This document shows positions 11,123 to 20,989 of a stretch of DNA of 64,000 nt, piece after piece; the stretch's first letter is position 1, and each line of letters opens with the position of its first letter. The DNA comes from Strobilurus pachycystidiatus (taxonomy: Eukaryota; Basidiomycota; Agaricomycetes; Agaricales; Physalacriaceae). Made by a program: the position numbers and the translations under genes. The stretch covers positions 1,178,001 to 1,242,000 of the forward strand of contig JAHLMK010000016.1 in assembly GCA_019915135.1 (NCBI GenBank), written 5' to 3'. The notes under the pieces were generated by a model. That model was not told where the DNA came from, did not search any database, and saw nothing but the letters and a program-made list of their open reading frames with translations.

Positions 11123-13545
11123 TTAAGTATGTACACTAGTCAGCTTTCCTTTCTTGAATCGCAGAGGTAGCTCATCCCACTGCCGAGGTAAATGCTGCTG
11201 TACGCGACGCATGACCTCTCTCAGCAGGGCCTCGTTGTGCCGAACAAAATTAAACAACGTCTCCAAGTTCTTCTGGTCCGGGATTATGCCAACCGCGAGC
11301 ATCTCGACACAAATGGCCTTCGTTGCCTGGTTGTACATGCCTAGGCGAAGGTAGGCTTCAACCAGCGAGTCCCAATTCTTCTTGTTCAGCTTGAATCTAT
11401 TTTGCGCCAGTTGCTTCAGCACTCGTTCCAACGAATGACGAGATCCAGCGAATGCACAAACATCGAAGATGATGCTGACAGAGGCACCGTCGTAATCCCC
11501 AGACAGAGTCATCCGCTCCCAAAGTCTGTGGGCGTCTCCATAACATCCCAAGGTCTGATACATGTCCATCATCGAGTTCCACAATATGATGTTGGTCGGA
11601 AAGGTGGATTCCAGGGTGAGGTGATCGTGTACGCGCCGCAAATCTGTTTTGAGACTGCGGGTCAACCCCTCGGATTTCAGTTCAGCGTTTGTCATAGATC
11701 GGATGATCCTCTGGTAGTGTTTGAGGAGTTGGCTGAAAGTCTTGACGCGGACAGTAGGAAGCCCGTGGCGCTTTAAGTCATGGGCAATCTCCATGTAGCC
11801 GGTAAAGGAGGGCTTGTGGCGCGCCGTGCCGTATTTGAGAGAACCAAATACCCCGAGCGCTCCTACATACCCAAGGGCATCCAAACCGTCCTTGTGTCGC
11901 CTATATATCTCCAGAGCTTCATCCTCCGATGACGCAAGCTGCATTTCGACGGCCATGAGCGACAAAGTCATGTTTCCAGGTATATGTCGCTTTTTCATGT
12001 CGTCAACAAGACGATGGGATAGACCTTTCGCGTCGGGAATGGATCTGGCGAAATGAGACAGTTGACGAAGAAGGTTCTCATACATATTGAAGTCAGGACT
12101 TGAATACCTGTCGTCAATATCGAAGCCAGGAAATGGATTGTTGGAATTGGAGGCGACAACAAGAGAATGGGCCTCGAAATCGTTGTATATGGAAAGGGCG
12201 GTAAGGAAAGCAGCAGTATCGTACTTTCGGCACAGGTCCCTGATGAGAGGAGCGGCTGTAGGACGGTGTGGAGGGACTCCAGCAGCTTTGGAGGCGTTGT
12301 ACAGCTCAAGAGCGCTAGCCAAATCGTTCCGTCGCAGAGCATTACATATGACCACTGACCAGTGCCTCGGGTTAACTGGGTCGCAGCCCGTAGCAGCCAG
12401 CCCTCGCTTGAGATCGCTAAGGGTGGATGAGCTTTTCAGGATAGCCATAAGAAACGGTTCTGAGCCCTTCACGCCGTCTGCTCGGAGTGCTTCAAAGCGC
12501 TCTAGAGCAAGGTCGATTCCCCCTGCCAGTGCAGCACTCGACAGCTCCTCCATCCACGCCTGCACCTGAGGGTTCCTCGTAACCGAGAAAACTTTCTCCG
12601 AGTGGATATAGGCCCTGACAACCTCTCTGCCAAGAGACGGAGCCCCGCGAGAACTGTATTCATCATGGAGCAGGTTTATAATGCCCTGGTCCACCCCGCA
12701 TCTGTAATGAGACATGCGTTCGAACAGATGGTCGAATTCGGCAGGCCGGGGAGAAATTCCTCGACCTGCATGGTTGAAGACGCATCGAATGAGAATGGCG
12801 TATGTTTCAACGGTGGGGCGGCAGCCCGATGTCAACATTTTACGTGGGACCCAGACGAGGACGTTGGGGGACTCGGTATACTGTAGTGTTTCAAGCAGTC
12901 TGTGATACTGCTCTAGAGTAGGGAGGATGTTTCCAGGCTTCGCTGCGGTAGTCGCCAACCAGTCTATTGCCGTCTGGGTTTTCTTGTGCTTCAAGAGGAC
13001 ACCCACAATGAAATCATGTATCTCTCGAGTAGGGTGCATGAGGAAGATGTCGGGCATGTCACCGAGAAGACGGTCGATGAGGGCAATGTCTGCGGGAGTG
13101 CCAGAGGCGGCAAGCGTTTCCAGCATCCCGTACAGTTGGGCAGGATAAGATGGGGGAGGGGAAGTCACGTCGAGATCGGTAGGGTCGTTCTGGACAGACC
13201 ACCGGATAGTGTCGACGAGTGTGGGATAATGGGTGTGGATATCATCGAGCCTGGTGGAGGAGTTCTTGAAAGTGGCAGCAAATTCCAGGAATTTCTTATG
13301 CGCAAATCCATCGTGAGCGTGGGTGGTTAGGTAACGCGACCCAAGCAGAGGCCCTATGTTATGTCGGCAGGCGTTGCGCGCTCTGCCAGCAGCGATGTTG
13401 GTGACAAGACGTACAAAGACATTCATGCGCACTGTGCAGATATGAACTGAGCACATCAAGAGCAGAAGCGAACGCAAAACGTAGACGGACCTCTCGTGGA
13501 AGGGTTAGAGCTGGAAACATGATGATGGTTCGGGGACAAAGAACT
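11085..13545 (-). repeat. Inverted duplicated segment, left arm
   Basis: The PPR gene plus about 40-70 bp on each side is present again in opposite orientation at about 25035-27515. The shared 5' flank includes CTTTGTCCCCGAACCATCAT and CCTTCCACGAGAGGTCCGTC. The shared 3' flank includes GTCGTGTACCATGTCTGTA. Outer limits are approximate. Confidence 0.85.
11123..13426 (-). CDS. Mitochondrial-type PPR protein, copy 1
   Basis: Single-exon frame of 767 codons from ATG 13426 (MNVFVRLVTNIAAGRAR). An in-frame ATG lies further up at 13456, and the frame stays open further still. The N-terminus is basic and Ser/Ala/Arg-containing, as in a mitochondrial targeting peptide. The body is helical and contains pentatricopeptide-like units, for example TVETYAILIRCVFNHAG, IILWNSMMDMYQTLGCYGDA and NWDSLVEAYLRLGMYNQA. 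PPR proteins bind organellar RNA and act in its processing, stability or translation; the RNA target is unknown. An inverted paralogue at 25163-27454 is closely similar over its whole length and shares 5' and 3' flanking sequence. Residues about 38-209 differ at only one position between the copies, while the first 37 residues differ at many. Confidence 0.88.
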   Translation of the reverse strand: MNVFVRLVTNIAAGRARNACRHNIGPLLGSRYLTTHAHDGFAHKKFLEFAATFKNSSTRLDDIHTHYPTLVDTIRWSVQNDPTDLDVTSPPPSYPAQLYGMLETLAASGTPADIALIDRLLGDMPDIFLMHPTREIHDFIVGVLLKHKKTQTAIDWLATTAAKPGNILPTLEQYHRLLETLQYTESPNVLVWVPRKMLTSGCRPTVETYAILIRCVFNHAGRGISPRPAEFDHLFERMSHYRCGVDQGIINLLHDEYSSRGAPSLGREVVRAYIHSEKVFSVTRNPQVQAWMEELSSAALAGGIDLALERFEALRADGVKGSEPFLMAILKSSSTLSDLKRGLAATGCDPVNPRHWSVVICNALRRNDLASALELYNASKAAGVPPHRPTAAPLIRDLCRKYDTAAFLTALSIYNDFEAHSLVVASNSNNPFPGFDIDDRYSSPDFNMYENLLRQLSHFARSIPDAKGLSHRLVDDMKKRHIPGNMTLSLMAVEMQLASSEDEALEIYRRHKDGLDALGYVGALGVFGSLKYGTARHKPSFTGYMEIAHDLKRHGLPTVRVKTFSQLLKHYQRIIRSMTNAELKSEGLTRSLKTDLRRVHDHLTLESTFPTNIILWNSMMDMYQTLGCYGDAHRLWERMTLSGDYDGASVSIIFDVCAFAGSRHSLERVLKQLAQNRFKLNKKNWDSLVEAYLRLGMYNQATKAICVEMLAVGIIPDQKNLETLFNFVRHNEALLREVMRRVQQHLPRQWDELPLRFKKGKLTSVHT

Positions 13546-13775
13546 TCGGGCCGGGCTTGAGGTGCATCGCGTGGTATCCCTTCACCGTACTTGACTTGAG
13601 AGTAGACTAAAATTTATATAATTTCCTCTGTTATCAAGGGCGACGCATGGGTTTAGTATATCAATCCCGCCGTAGGATGTACTGGGAGATGACTCGTACA
13701 AGTTGTGATCTTGAAGTTGTCTGCCTTCTACTACAAGTGACTGAATCTGATCGCTTTCCTTTGACCCACTCCCTC

Positions 13776-14308
13776 ATGGCAGTCATCACGCACATAAAGG
13801 CAGACCTCTTTACGACCCCACCGAGTGGTTCCATCCTGATCCATGCGTGCAACACGATGGGATCCTGGGGCGCTGGCATCGCTGCCGCTTTCCGGGAAAA
13901 CTTCCCAGATGCATTTCTTGTCTACAAACAGCACTGCAGCGCGCACACCAAAGATGAACTTATAGGCACCTGTCTGCTGATCACTCGACCGGGGGAAAAG
14001 TACGACGTCGCGTGTCTTTTCACGTCCAAGATGTATGGGAAAAGGAAGGATACCCCGGAACAGATCCTTGCGTCGACGCGTCTGGCGGTCCAGGATTTGT
14101 TGGAACAAAACAGCTCTGCTAGAAAGGAGTTGCATGCATGGTGAGATGGACATGCATACTTTTGCAGTGCCGATGGCTGAATTGGATCTGTCCCAGTCGA
14201 ATCAATGCAGGGAAATTTGGAGTACCTTGGGAAGATACAGAGGCAGTGTTGAGGGAGCTTGGTGCGAACATGACTGTGTACGAGCCTATTGTAGTGCAGG
14301 CCTCTTGA
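13776..14308 (+). CDS. POA1: Macrodomain protein, Poa1-like ADP-ribose-1''-phosphate phosphatase
   Basis: Two exons. The first starts at MAVITHIKADLF and carries the macrodomain signature: SILIHACNTMGSWGAGIAAA (the Asn and GxWGxGIA motifs that bind ADP-ribose), then FPDAFLVYKQHC, GTCLLI and VACLFTSKMYGKRKDTPEQI. A 5' splice site after TGCATG joins, in frame, to CGAATCAATGCAGGGAAATT after a CAG near 14200, giving ACRINAGKFGVPWEDTEAVL and the end VYEPIVVQAS. This matches the known family, including the C-terminal FGVPW segment. In yeast the enzyme removes the phosphate from ADP-ribose-1''-phosphate formed during tRNA splicing. Longer upstream starts exist in frame but add sequence unlike the family. 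Confidence 0.88.
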
Positions 14309-14698
14309 ACTTGTAGGAGTTTTGCTCTCAAGGCGCATTCGACGCTGTTGAAGCAAGTTGGCCGAGTTCGCCGAAACAGAGCTGACTCAGTGACTGTGAC
14401 TGGTTTCTGATTAACGGTCACGTTCTCGTTGACACAGATACTCGGGTCCCCCGACTCTTGACTCAGAGCACCGACGACCACCCGCCCTTTGACCGGCAGA
14501 CTTGCCTTGCACGACCACAGCGACGACCAGAGCGAAATCTTCACGACCCACTTGTACAGCACCGCCACCATCACCATGTTTATCCGCACAAACAAATACT
14601 CAATCAGCATTGGGTATCACCGAGGCCACAATAAGAAAGCTTCTTCGCTTGGGCCAGCTCTGCGCAAAACTCGGTCCTTATCTTCCTTTGTCCACACA
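14309..14698 (+). other. Intergenic stretch, no gene seen
   Basis: The 3' flank of the macrodomain gene and the presumed promoter of the gene at 14699. I see nothing specific in it. Confidence 0.4.
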
Positions 14699-15583
14699 AT
14701 GCCCGCCATTCGCACTACTCCCCTCATGCCCTCTCCCAGTCTCCCCTTTATCCATGCGAATCGGACGAGCAGCAGCGCCGGTCTGCGTCGTACGCCGAGG
14801 AGACAATTTGCGCCACATCTATCACCGATCCCGGACACTGCACCCGATCGGCCCGATGTGGAAATGTCAGACGCCACTTTGCCACAGGTGTGTGATGCAA
14901 CATCCGGATCGCTTCGCTTCTATCACTTGCTAACGACATGTCCCGACAGACTGCCATCATGGCACAACCACCCCGTGCCGCTTCCCCAACTCCCACCGAG
15001 ATCGTTCCGGAAGAGGAACCTCACAATCCCTCCAGTCACACCAACACCCTGGCTTCCCTCGGCATCAAAGTCCGCGATTTTGCCGTGCACCCCATGTCTC
15101 TCGGCGCACCAGAGACATTCTACCCTCGCAATGCACTGTCGGAGCTGGCCAACTGCTTGGAAAACAAAACCCCAACAAAACAGCCCATGTCGCCCAAGCA
15201 GCTCCACCGCCTCATCGCCGCAGGCTTCGTCAACGAAGCTGACGTGGAGACACGATGCTCAGCGATGGACATTCACGTCCTGCGAGTTTACCGACTGTCT
15301 CCCCGCGTACATTATCCCTGGGTCGTCGTCACTCCCCAACCCATCGACAAGGCCGCCACATGTGCGACATTCTTTGGCGATCCTCGCCTTGTACTACAAT
15401 CTATCGGTGGTCCTCCTCCTCGGCCGCTGGGTAGTCCTGCTCCTTGTAAGATCATTTCCATTCTGTCACTGGCATGTACTGATTTTGTCTTCCTTGCAGA
15501 AGCAGAAGCCCTCTAACAAAGAGCAGTTTTCCGCGAAGTCGTCCATGGTGATTGAAATGGACGCCAAGAATGCAGAACCGTAG
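14699..15583 (+). CDS. Unknown protein, spliced, possible C-terminal membrane segment
   Basis: ATG 14699 opens a Pro/Ser-rich exon (MPAIRTTPLMPSPSLP) that ends DVEMSDATLPQ. A phase-0 intron ending ...CCCGACAG near 14948 joins it to TAIMAQPPRAASPTPTEIV and a frame with LGIKVRDFAVHPMSLGAP and SPKQLHRLIAAGFVNEADVE. Toward the end the coding potential moves back to the first frame, where LAILALYYNLSVVLLLGRWV looks like a membrane helix, and a last exon reads KQKPSNKEQFSAKSSMVIEM with TAG at 15581. The junction near 15220-15330 is not resolved. I do not recognise the family. Confidence 0.55.
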   Translation: MPAIRTTPLMPSPSLPFIHANRTSSSAGLRRTPRRQFAPHLSPIPDTAPDRPDVEMSDATLPQVCDATSGSLRFYHLLTTCPDRLPSWHNHPVPLPQLPPRSFRKRNLTIPPVTPTPWLPSASKSAILPCTPCLSAHQRHSTLAMHCRSWPTAWKTKPQQNSPCRPSSSTASSPQASSTKLTWRHDAQRWTFTSCEFTDCLPAYIIPGSSSLPNPSTRPPHVRHSLAILALYYNLSVVLLLGRWVVLLLVRSFPFCHWHVLILSSLQKQKPSNKEQFSAKSSMVIEMDAKNAEP

Positions 15584-15972
15584 TCAGCATCATTGGGCCG
15601 ATATATATGTGGCGACGTGCCCAGCTGCAAGAAGACCCGCCAGAAGAGTGGGGTCGGCCTGCGCCCCGAGTGTATTGTAGTTGTAGATTCCTTGCCAAGG
15701 GACAGTCATATGCATTCGACATGAACTCTGTACTGTACTTGTCTCATTATCACCATGTTGTAGCTTAGACCTTCCTATCCCATATTATTCCTGAATCAAT
15801 CAGGACGACCTCATCAATATCCTCATTTCCGTCCAATGTACAATAGTATTTCGAATAGTTTACAAAATCAACAGCAAAGCACGCAGGTTACGAAGAAGGG
15901 TCTACTAAGAGTATATGCTGGCTAAAGTATTTGGTTATACAAGAGGGTTAGATGGTATACATGAGAGCAATG
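15584..15972 (+). other. Convergent 3' regions, no gene seen
   Basis: An AT-rich stretch between two convergent genes; likely 3' UTR and terminator sequence. I see nothing else in it. Confidence 0.4.
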
Positions 15973-18847
15973 TTATCGCTGGAGGTCCTTTTCCTTTGTC
16001 GGCGGCGGCGATGGCGACGGGGACGGAGACCGCGATCCAGACGCCGCGTACCCATTCGACGACGGCGTCGGCGAGCCCTCGTCTACATAAAGTGAGCCCG
16101 GACCTGGGCTACCGGATGGACTATTAGTTACAGGAGGAGAAGAAAGCTGCTGCTGCTGGAACGTGGGCAAGACCGCCGTGGGCGTCACTGCGGTCACCGT
16201 CGACGTCGAATGCGAGTGCTGGTGGCCACGCAGCGTAGGGGTCTGCTCGCGCGAGAACAGAGGCGATCGGGTGGACGAATAAATATCTTGCGGTTGCGGG
16301 ATAGGAACATAGTGTTGGTGGTGAGATCCGAGAAGATTGGGGTATAGGGCGCGCGGGGACCGGGAGCCAGTTTGGTAATATACAGTGGCGGCGCTGTCGG
16401 AGAAGTGTTGGCTGGTTGGGGAATCGGGGGACGGAGGGAGCGGGATGGATATGGCGCCTGGGCTGGGAGACCACGGGAGGCCTTTGATTGGGCGCGCATA
16501 CGCTGGGCCGGATGAGGAACGCTTCGAGGGATCGGCGTGGGTGTTCGGAGGAGGGAGGAGACTATCAAGCTTGACCTTTGACGTCGTTGGCGAAGATAGA
16601 TCATGGGGCGGCGGCGGTCGATAGAACCGTCCCCGCGGCAGAGCAGCCATCAGACGCGGAGGCGCATCGCTCGTCAAGTCCACCATCCCACTGATTCCAT
16701 TACCAGATTTGGTGGTATGTACAGGAAACAGCCACGAAGCTCTCCGCATCGAGTTCGGGTTTGGCGATCCAGCCGGCTGTGTTGTGCCCTCCGTAAAAGA
16801 CTGCACAGACATCACATCGTCTGACTCGGCTGCGTCGGAGCGCTCTTCGTCCGTGTCCTCGCTATTGCTGGAGAAGTCATTGTGATTATGCGAGGACTCT
16901 GCCTCGCGGGCGTTGGTCGGCGCCGTAGCAATCGCAAGCCCGCTCTCCAGCTGGTCCTCAAACAGTATCTGGTCCGCAGGGGGTGCATCGGGTGGCGGTG
17001 GGCTTGTCCATTTCCCGCGTTTCGGCGCCATGTGCTCCGGTGGTGGCCTCATAGAGACTGGTACCCTCGTAACAGGCTCGAAAAAGTTGGTGGGCGGTGA
17101 GAACCGATCAGCGCCTTTAGGTCGCATCGACTGGTTCCCGACGCTATACGGCGTCTGGGGCGGGAAATTGGATAGTCGGGGACCGGATGGCCCGGGCGCA
17201 GAGACTAGATCTTCTACCTGGCGTTCGTCGCATAGCTCTGCTAGAGTAAGAATAGCCCTCTCGGGGCGATTAGCCAGGACGCGACATGCGCGCATGAATT
17301 CCCCTCGAATCTGCCAATCAATGAATGAGCAAGTGTCAACGGAAACCGAAGACTCATTCCTCACAGTGTACAGTCCGTCTTTGGTAACGCATCGGGCAAC
17401 ATTAAAATCAGTCTCGAAAGGATCCTGGGATGAAATTGTCAAATTCGGCGTAGACGGTCAGAAGAATAGATGCACCTCTATACAGAATCGATTGCGTTCA
17501 CGCGCATCGTTATACCGACTTGACGACAGCTGCTTCCGGATCAGACAAATTGCAAGGAGGGTCATAGAACATACATCGTTCTGCCATCCTTTGGCATCTT
17601 TTTTCAGAAGCCCAGCGCGTATCGACGCGACGCCAGTGTTGTACAAAAAGTCACGCGAATAATATCGGAAAAAGTCGATCAACCTGGCGAGGTATGCGGG
17701 TTAGGGCTAGTCTGCAGCAAAAAACACGGGGCAAACGCACAACTCTGCGACGGTCTCGGTGTTTTCAGAATGCCATCTCTGCCTCAAGAGATCAATGTCA
17801 TCGAAGAACCACGTGTTATGGCCACCGAGATGGGTGTCTTCCTGTCAGAAGGCAGATGGTTATTGTTATTGTGAGATTCGAATTGAGCGCGAGGCACGGA
17901 AGACGGACTTTTGATATTGGACGGAGGGGAGGCATTTGCTGGAGGTTTGGGAGGACAGGCGGGTTCTTGACGTGTACGAGGAAGTAGATGACAAGAAGGA
18001 CATATCCATAGGAGGAGAGAGTGCCCTTGTATGGAGAGTTGATTTTTCTGTTACAGTTAGGTGGAGATAGAGAAAAATGAGAGGGACGAACCTCCGTTTG
18101 CTCCAGACCTTGACTGTAGGGTGCGGGTGTAAGCAGAGAGTAGAAGTGTAAATAAGAAGGTAGCGAACTTACGGAAGAGGACGAGCGTGCGCACTCGCGT
18201 TGGATCTATCATTGCGTAGCACATCAGTAAGCGGGTGTTTTCTAGCGCGAGTCTGTTCTCAAAGCCGATGTCGCATGCTATGCCCAAGGGCAGCCCGGGC
18301 GAGGGATCGAGGGTAAGCTTAACGATGGGTATTCTTGCATGGGGCAATGGCTTGACGTGGAATTTTGTTTCTGTTCAATAATTGAATATAGGCCTGTGGC
18401 GCAGAGTGCATGCATACCGCGTTCGAGAAGATCCCCCAGCATAGTGACGAGGTCGGTGGCGCCCAGCTTGTCGTCAGAATCGATGAGGCAGCAGAGATCC
18501 ATGTCTAGAGGCAGGGCGCGATTAGCGGTGGAATTGCAGGACGAGGTCGACGCACCAGAGTTGCGCAGGCCGAAACCGTTCGCGGTGCTCCCAAAGGACA
18601 GCAGGCGGCTGTCTGGCTCGATCGTGCGAATAAGGCGCTCCAGCAGCTTGCGCACGTCCTCCTTGACGGCCATTTCCTCCGGCGTCGGCAGAAGCTGGAT
18701 CACAAAGTCGAACAGGCACTGCGAGAGCTCTGCCACGAAGCGCGGACGGGACGGGTGGCGGTTCGGGATGTTGGGACTGGTCCCGGTCGACGAGGGCTGG
18801 GCATCGTGGTATATCGTGGGCGAGCTCATTGTCTGCGTGAAGGCCAT
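15973..18847 (-). CDS. Cid1-like poly(A)/poly(U) polymerase with long disordered C-terminus
   Basis: Non-canonical nucleotidyltransferase that adds A or U residues to RNA 3' ends. From ATG 18847 (MAFTQTMSSPTIYH) the spliced protein shows RLLSFGSTANGFGLRNS joined across a short intron to DMDLCCLID (G-S motif and DxD metal ligands), the third acidic site in ACDIGFENRLALENTRLL, then VRTLVLFLKVWSKRRKINSP and GTLSSYGYVLLVIYFL. The PAP-associated domain follows: IDFFRYYSRDFLYNTGVASI, then DPFETDFNVARCVTKDGLYT and IRGEFMRACRVL. All of this is family-typical. The last roughly 400 residues are low-complexity, rich in Pro, Ser and Gln, and end SPSPSPPPTKEKDLQR. The start and several of the 8 or so introns are my inference. 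Confidence 0.85.
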
Positions 18848-19131
18848 CGGAGGCAGCGGCGACAGCGTCGGGAGGCCTGCCTGGGACGAGGGACGGCAGC
18901 GAAGGTGGCGGGGATAGCGATCCTGAGCAGTCAAGGCTGCAGGAGAGAACAATTACGGCACAGCCACCGCCCCAGCGCGGCTTGTCTCTCAATTCTGAAA
19001 GGGAAATAAACAAAGTAACAGCCAGCTGGCCCTCTGGGCCTTATCCTTGCGCTCGGTTGTGACATTTAAAAGCCACAGCATACTCGTCAGTTTCCGATCT
19101 CCGTAGCATACAACATCATATAGTACAAGGC

Positions 19132-19544
19132 CTAAACTTCTCTGGAATGTACAGCCAATTGAGCCGTCTCATCCCATCGTTCAAACCTTCTTGAAACCTT
19201 CGGTTTCTTGTTGCTGCGGCGGCTGTTCGACCCTGTCTTGCGCTCTACAATCTCGTCAGCTAGATCAAGTGAACAAGCAAGAAGATAGACTCACTGTTGG
19301 TTTTGCCGACTTCACCCTTCTCTTCGTCTTCAGTAGCTTCCCATTCTGTGATCTCAGCGTCAATGTACTATTGTGCTTTTTCCTGACAAATACGACCAGT
19401 CAAAGGTGAGCCATTCCTGTCCTCGTTGTCATTCGAAGTGGCGTCCGATGACTTGCCCGAAGTATACGTAGCTGTTCTACTAAATACCACCAATGACCCT
19501 GGAGGTAGACTCCTCGGAATCTTTGCTGTAGAGTTGTAATTCAT
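19132..19544 (-). CDS. Small basic/acidic protein of unknown function
   Basis: ATG 19544 opens MNYNSTAKIPRSLPPGSLVV, followed by a Ser/Asn/Asp-rich segment. Further down the same strand an exon reads YIDAEITEWEATEDEEKGEV, and after a GTGAGT...GTAG intron a Lys/Arg-rich tail (SNSRRSNKKPKVSRRFERWD) runs to a stop near 19132. The join between the first and second parts is not resolved. An acidic patch followed by a basic tail suggests a nuclear or RNA-associated protein, but I do not recognise the family. Confidence 0.4.
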
Positions 19545-19566
19545 ACGATGTGTGATTCAACTCGTT

Positions 19567-20217
19567 CTACCCACCGTCCTTGGTTTGAGCTCCCTGAGAA
19601 GTCATGGTGGCAGCATCAACGGCTTCGCCGTCACCTGCGGCCGTTCTCGCAGCTTAGGGTCACACAACTGGAGTATCGTCTGTTGCAGCAGGAGCGGATG
19701 CGTCGACAACACTCTGTGCCGCCGAGCCAGTGGCCGAGAAGGAAAACGAATAACGCAGTTCAACAAAATATATGACGGACCATTAGTGAGAATAAAGAAT
19801 TCACATGCCCGCATCTGCGCATTGACAGCCTCGGTGAGTTCAGGTTCTTTGTATTCTCCGTACACGCGGTGCAAAGGCTTTTGCGTACAGGATGCGGATG
19901 CTGTGGATCTGGGCGGTGAAGATGTCCTTGACATCGGGACGACCGATGCGGACGTGCGGGGAAATTTGACCAAGGCCAAAGCACCTCGAAGGGCAATATC
20001 GACCTTCACGCTCTGGCGGGGGAGGATCAAGGAGTTGGCCGGGTTGCGAACATCCAAGGGCGTCAAATGGTAGTCGTCCTCGAGGAGCTCGAACTGGTCG
20101 TGGAACTCGGCGGGGACGGTGTGATTGGCGATGAGCTCGTCACGACTCTCGTCGATCTACAGTCAACAAAAGGTTCTTGTTCTCTGCCCATCATGAAATA
20201 CATACTATACAGGTCAT
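19567..20217 (-). CDS. Unknown protein starting 1 nt after LSM7
   Basis: The best-supported exon reads IDESRDELIANHTVPAEFHD, then FELLEDDYHLTPLDVRNPAN and LILPRQSVKVDIALRGALAL. It follows an intron with a GTATGT donor and TGTAG acceptor (49 nt). That intron connects in frame to ATG ACC TGT ATA, whose ATG at 20217 lies one base after the LSM7 stop. Later coding segments (DIFTAQIHSIRILYAKAF, SATGSAAQSVVDASAPAATD) are visible, but their exact splicing is unresolved. Family not recognised. Confidence 0.45.
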
Positions 20218-20218
20218 T

Positions 20219-20735
20219 CTACTCGGGCGCAAGGAATGGATTTTCAATTTCTTCCGAGCCGTCAACAGGGCTCAGCAGTGTTATCGTCGGTCCACGAAGG
20301 ACGACCAGTCCAAGCGTGCGCTTGTGTATTTCCGGTTCTAAGCTGGTCAGTAAACAGGCAAGCGAGCAAAGAAACACTTACCAAGTATCTCCTCTTCAAC
20401 CTCGTCAAGCACAAGGTTAAGCAGCTGGTCATACCCTTTGAGAATACCAGTCACTGCGAGATGGATCAGTGAAAGACTGCAACGCAAAGGATCAACAGAT
20501 ATACCTTCTCTTCCGCCAGTAAACTTGACGCGGATGCGTTCATTCACATACTTTGAGAGATCAAGGATGGCCTCGCGCTTGGGCTTGTCCATGGCCGGGC
20601 CCGTCGACGAGATTGGCGTGCCCCGGCCGCCCCGCGCGCCGCCCCGAGCGCCTCTGGGTGCTGCACCACGACCCTAGCGTTTCAGTTGACATCGCGGCTG
20701 CCGATGGAGAGCAAGAGACTGACTCGGTCTGCCAT
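20219..20735 (-). CDS. LSM7: U6 snRNA-associated Sm-like protein LSm7
   Basis: Four exons give a protein of about 123 residues. Exon 1 is only MADR. After an intron comes a Gly/Arg-rich linker (GRGAAPRGARGGARGGRG). The Sm fold follows: KREAILDLSKYVNERIRVKF, TGGREVTGILKGYDQLLNLV (Sm1), and HKRTLGLVVLRGPTITLLSP (Sm2), ending ENPFLAPE. LSm7 is part of the LSm1-7 ring (mRNA decapping) and the LSm2-8 ring (U6 snRNA, splicing). The length and both Sm motifs fit the family. The gene is divergent from KAP95, and another reading frame begins 1 nt after its stop. Confidence 0.93.
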
Positions 20736-20989
20736 GCTGCGAACGGGCAGTTTAGCGCGAAAAAGACCAGAAAGGAACAATAAATACAATTGGCTGTTGA
20801 TGGGAAAACAAAGAGTTTGGTGGGTGACCGAAAAATATCAAGGTCACACTTGCCTGTTCTCCTCCATCATCACCACCATCGTTTTCCTCTTTCAGTTGCT
20901 CCCGTCGTCGCCGTGTACGACGTCCAAGTTTGTTTCTGTATCCTGCTCGCCGCCGTCCCGCCCGTCTCCCCGCCTGCTCGCCACCGGCC
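20736..20989. promoter_or_regulatory. Divergent promoter between LSM7 and KAP95
   Basis: A 254-bp head-to-head interval. It contains an ATTGG at 20789-20793 (a CCAAT box on the minus strand) and pyrimidine-rich stretches toward KAP95. Confidence 0.55.

Noticed and set aside
12986..13330. Frame antisense to the PPR gene that is also conserved in the second copy
   Set aside because: Its conservation follows from the near-identical DNA tract; there is no start context or domain.
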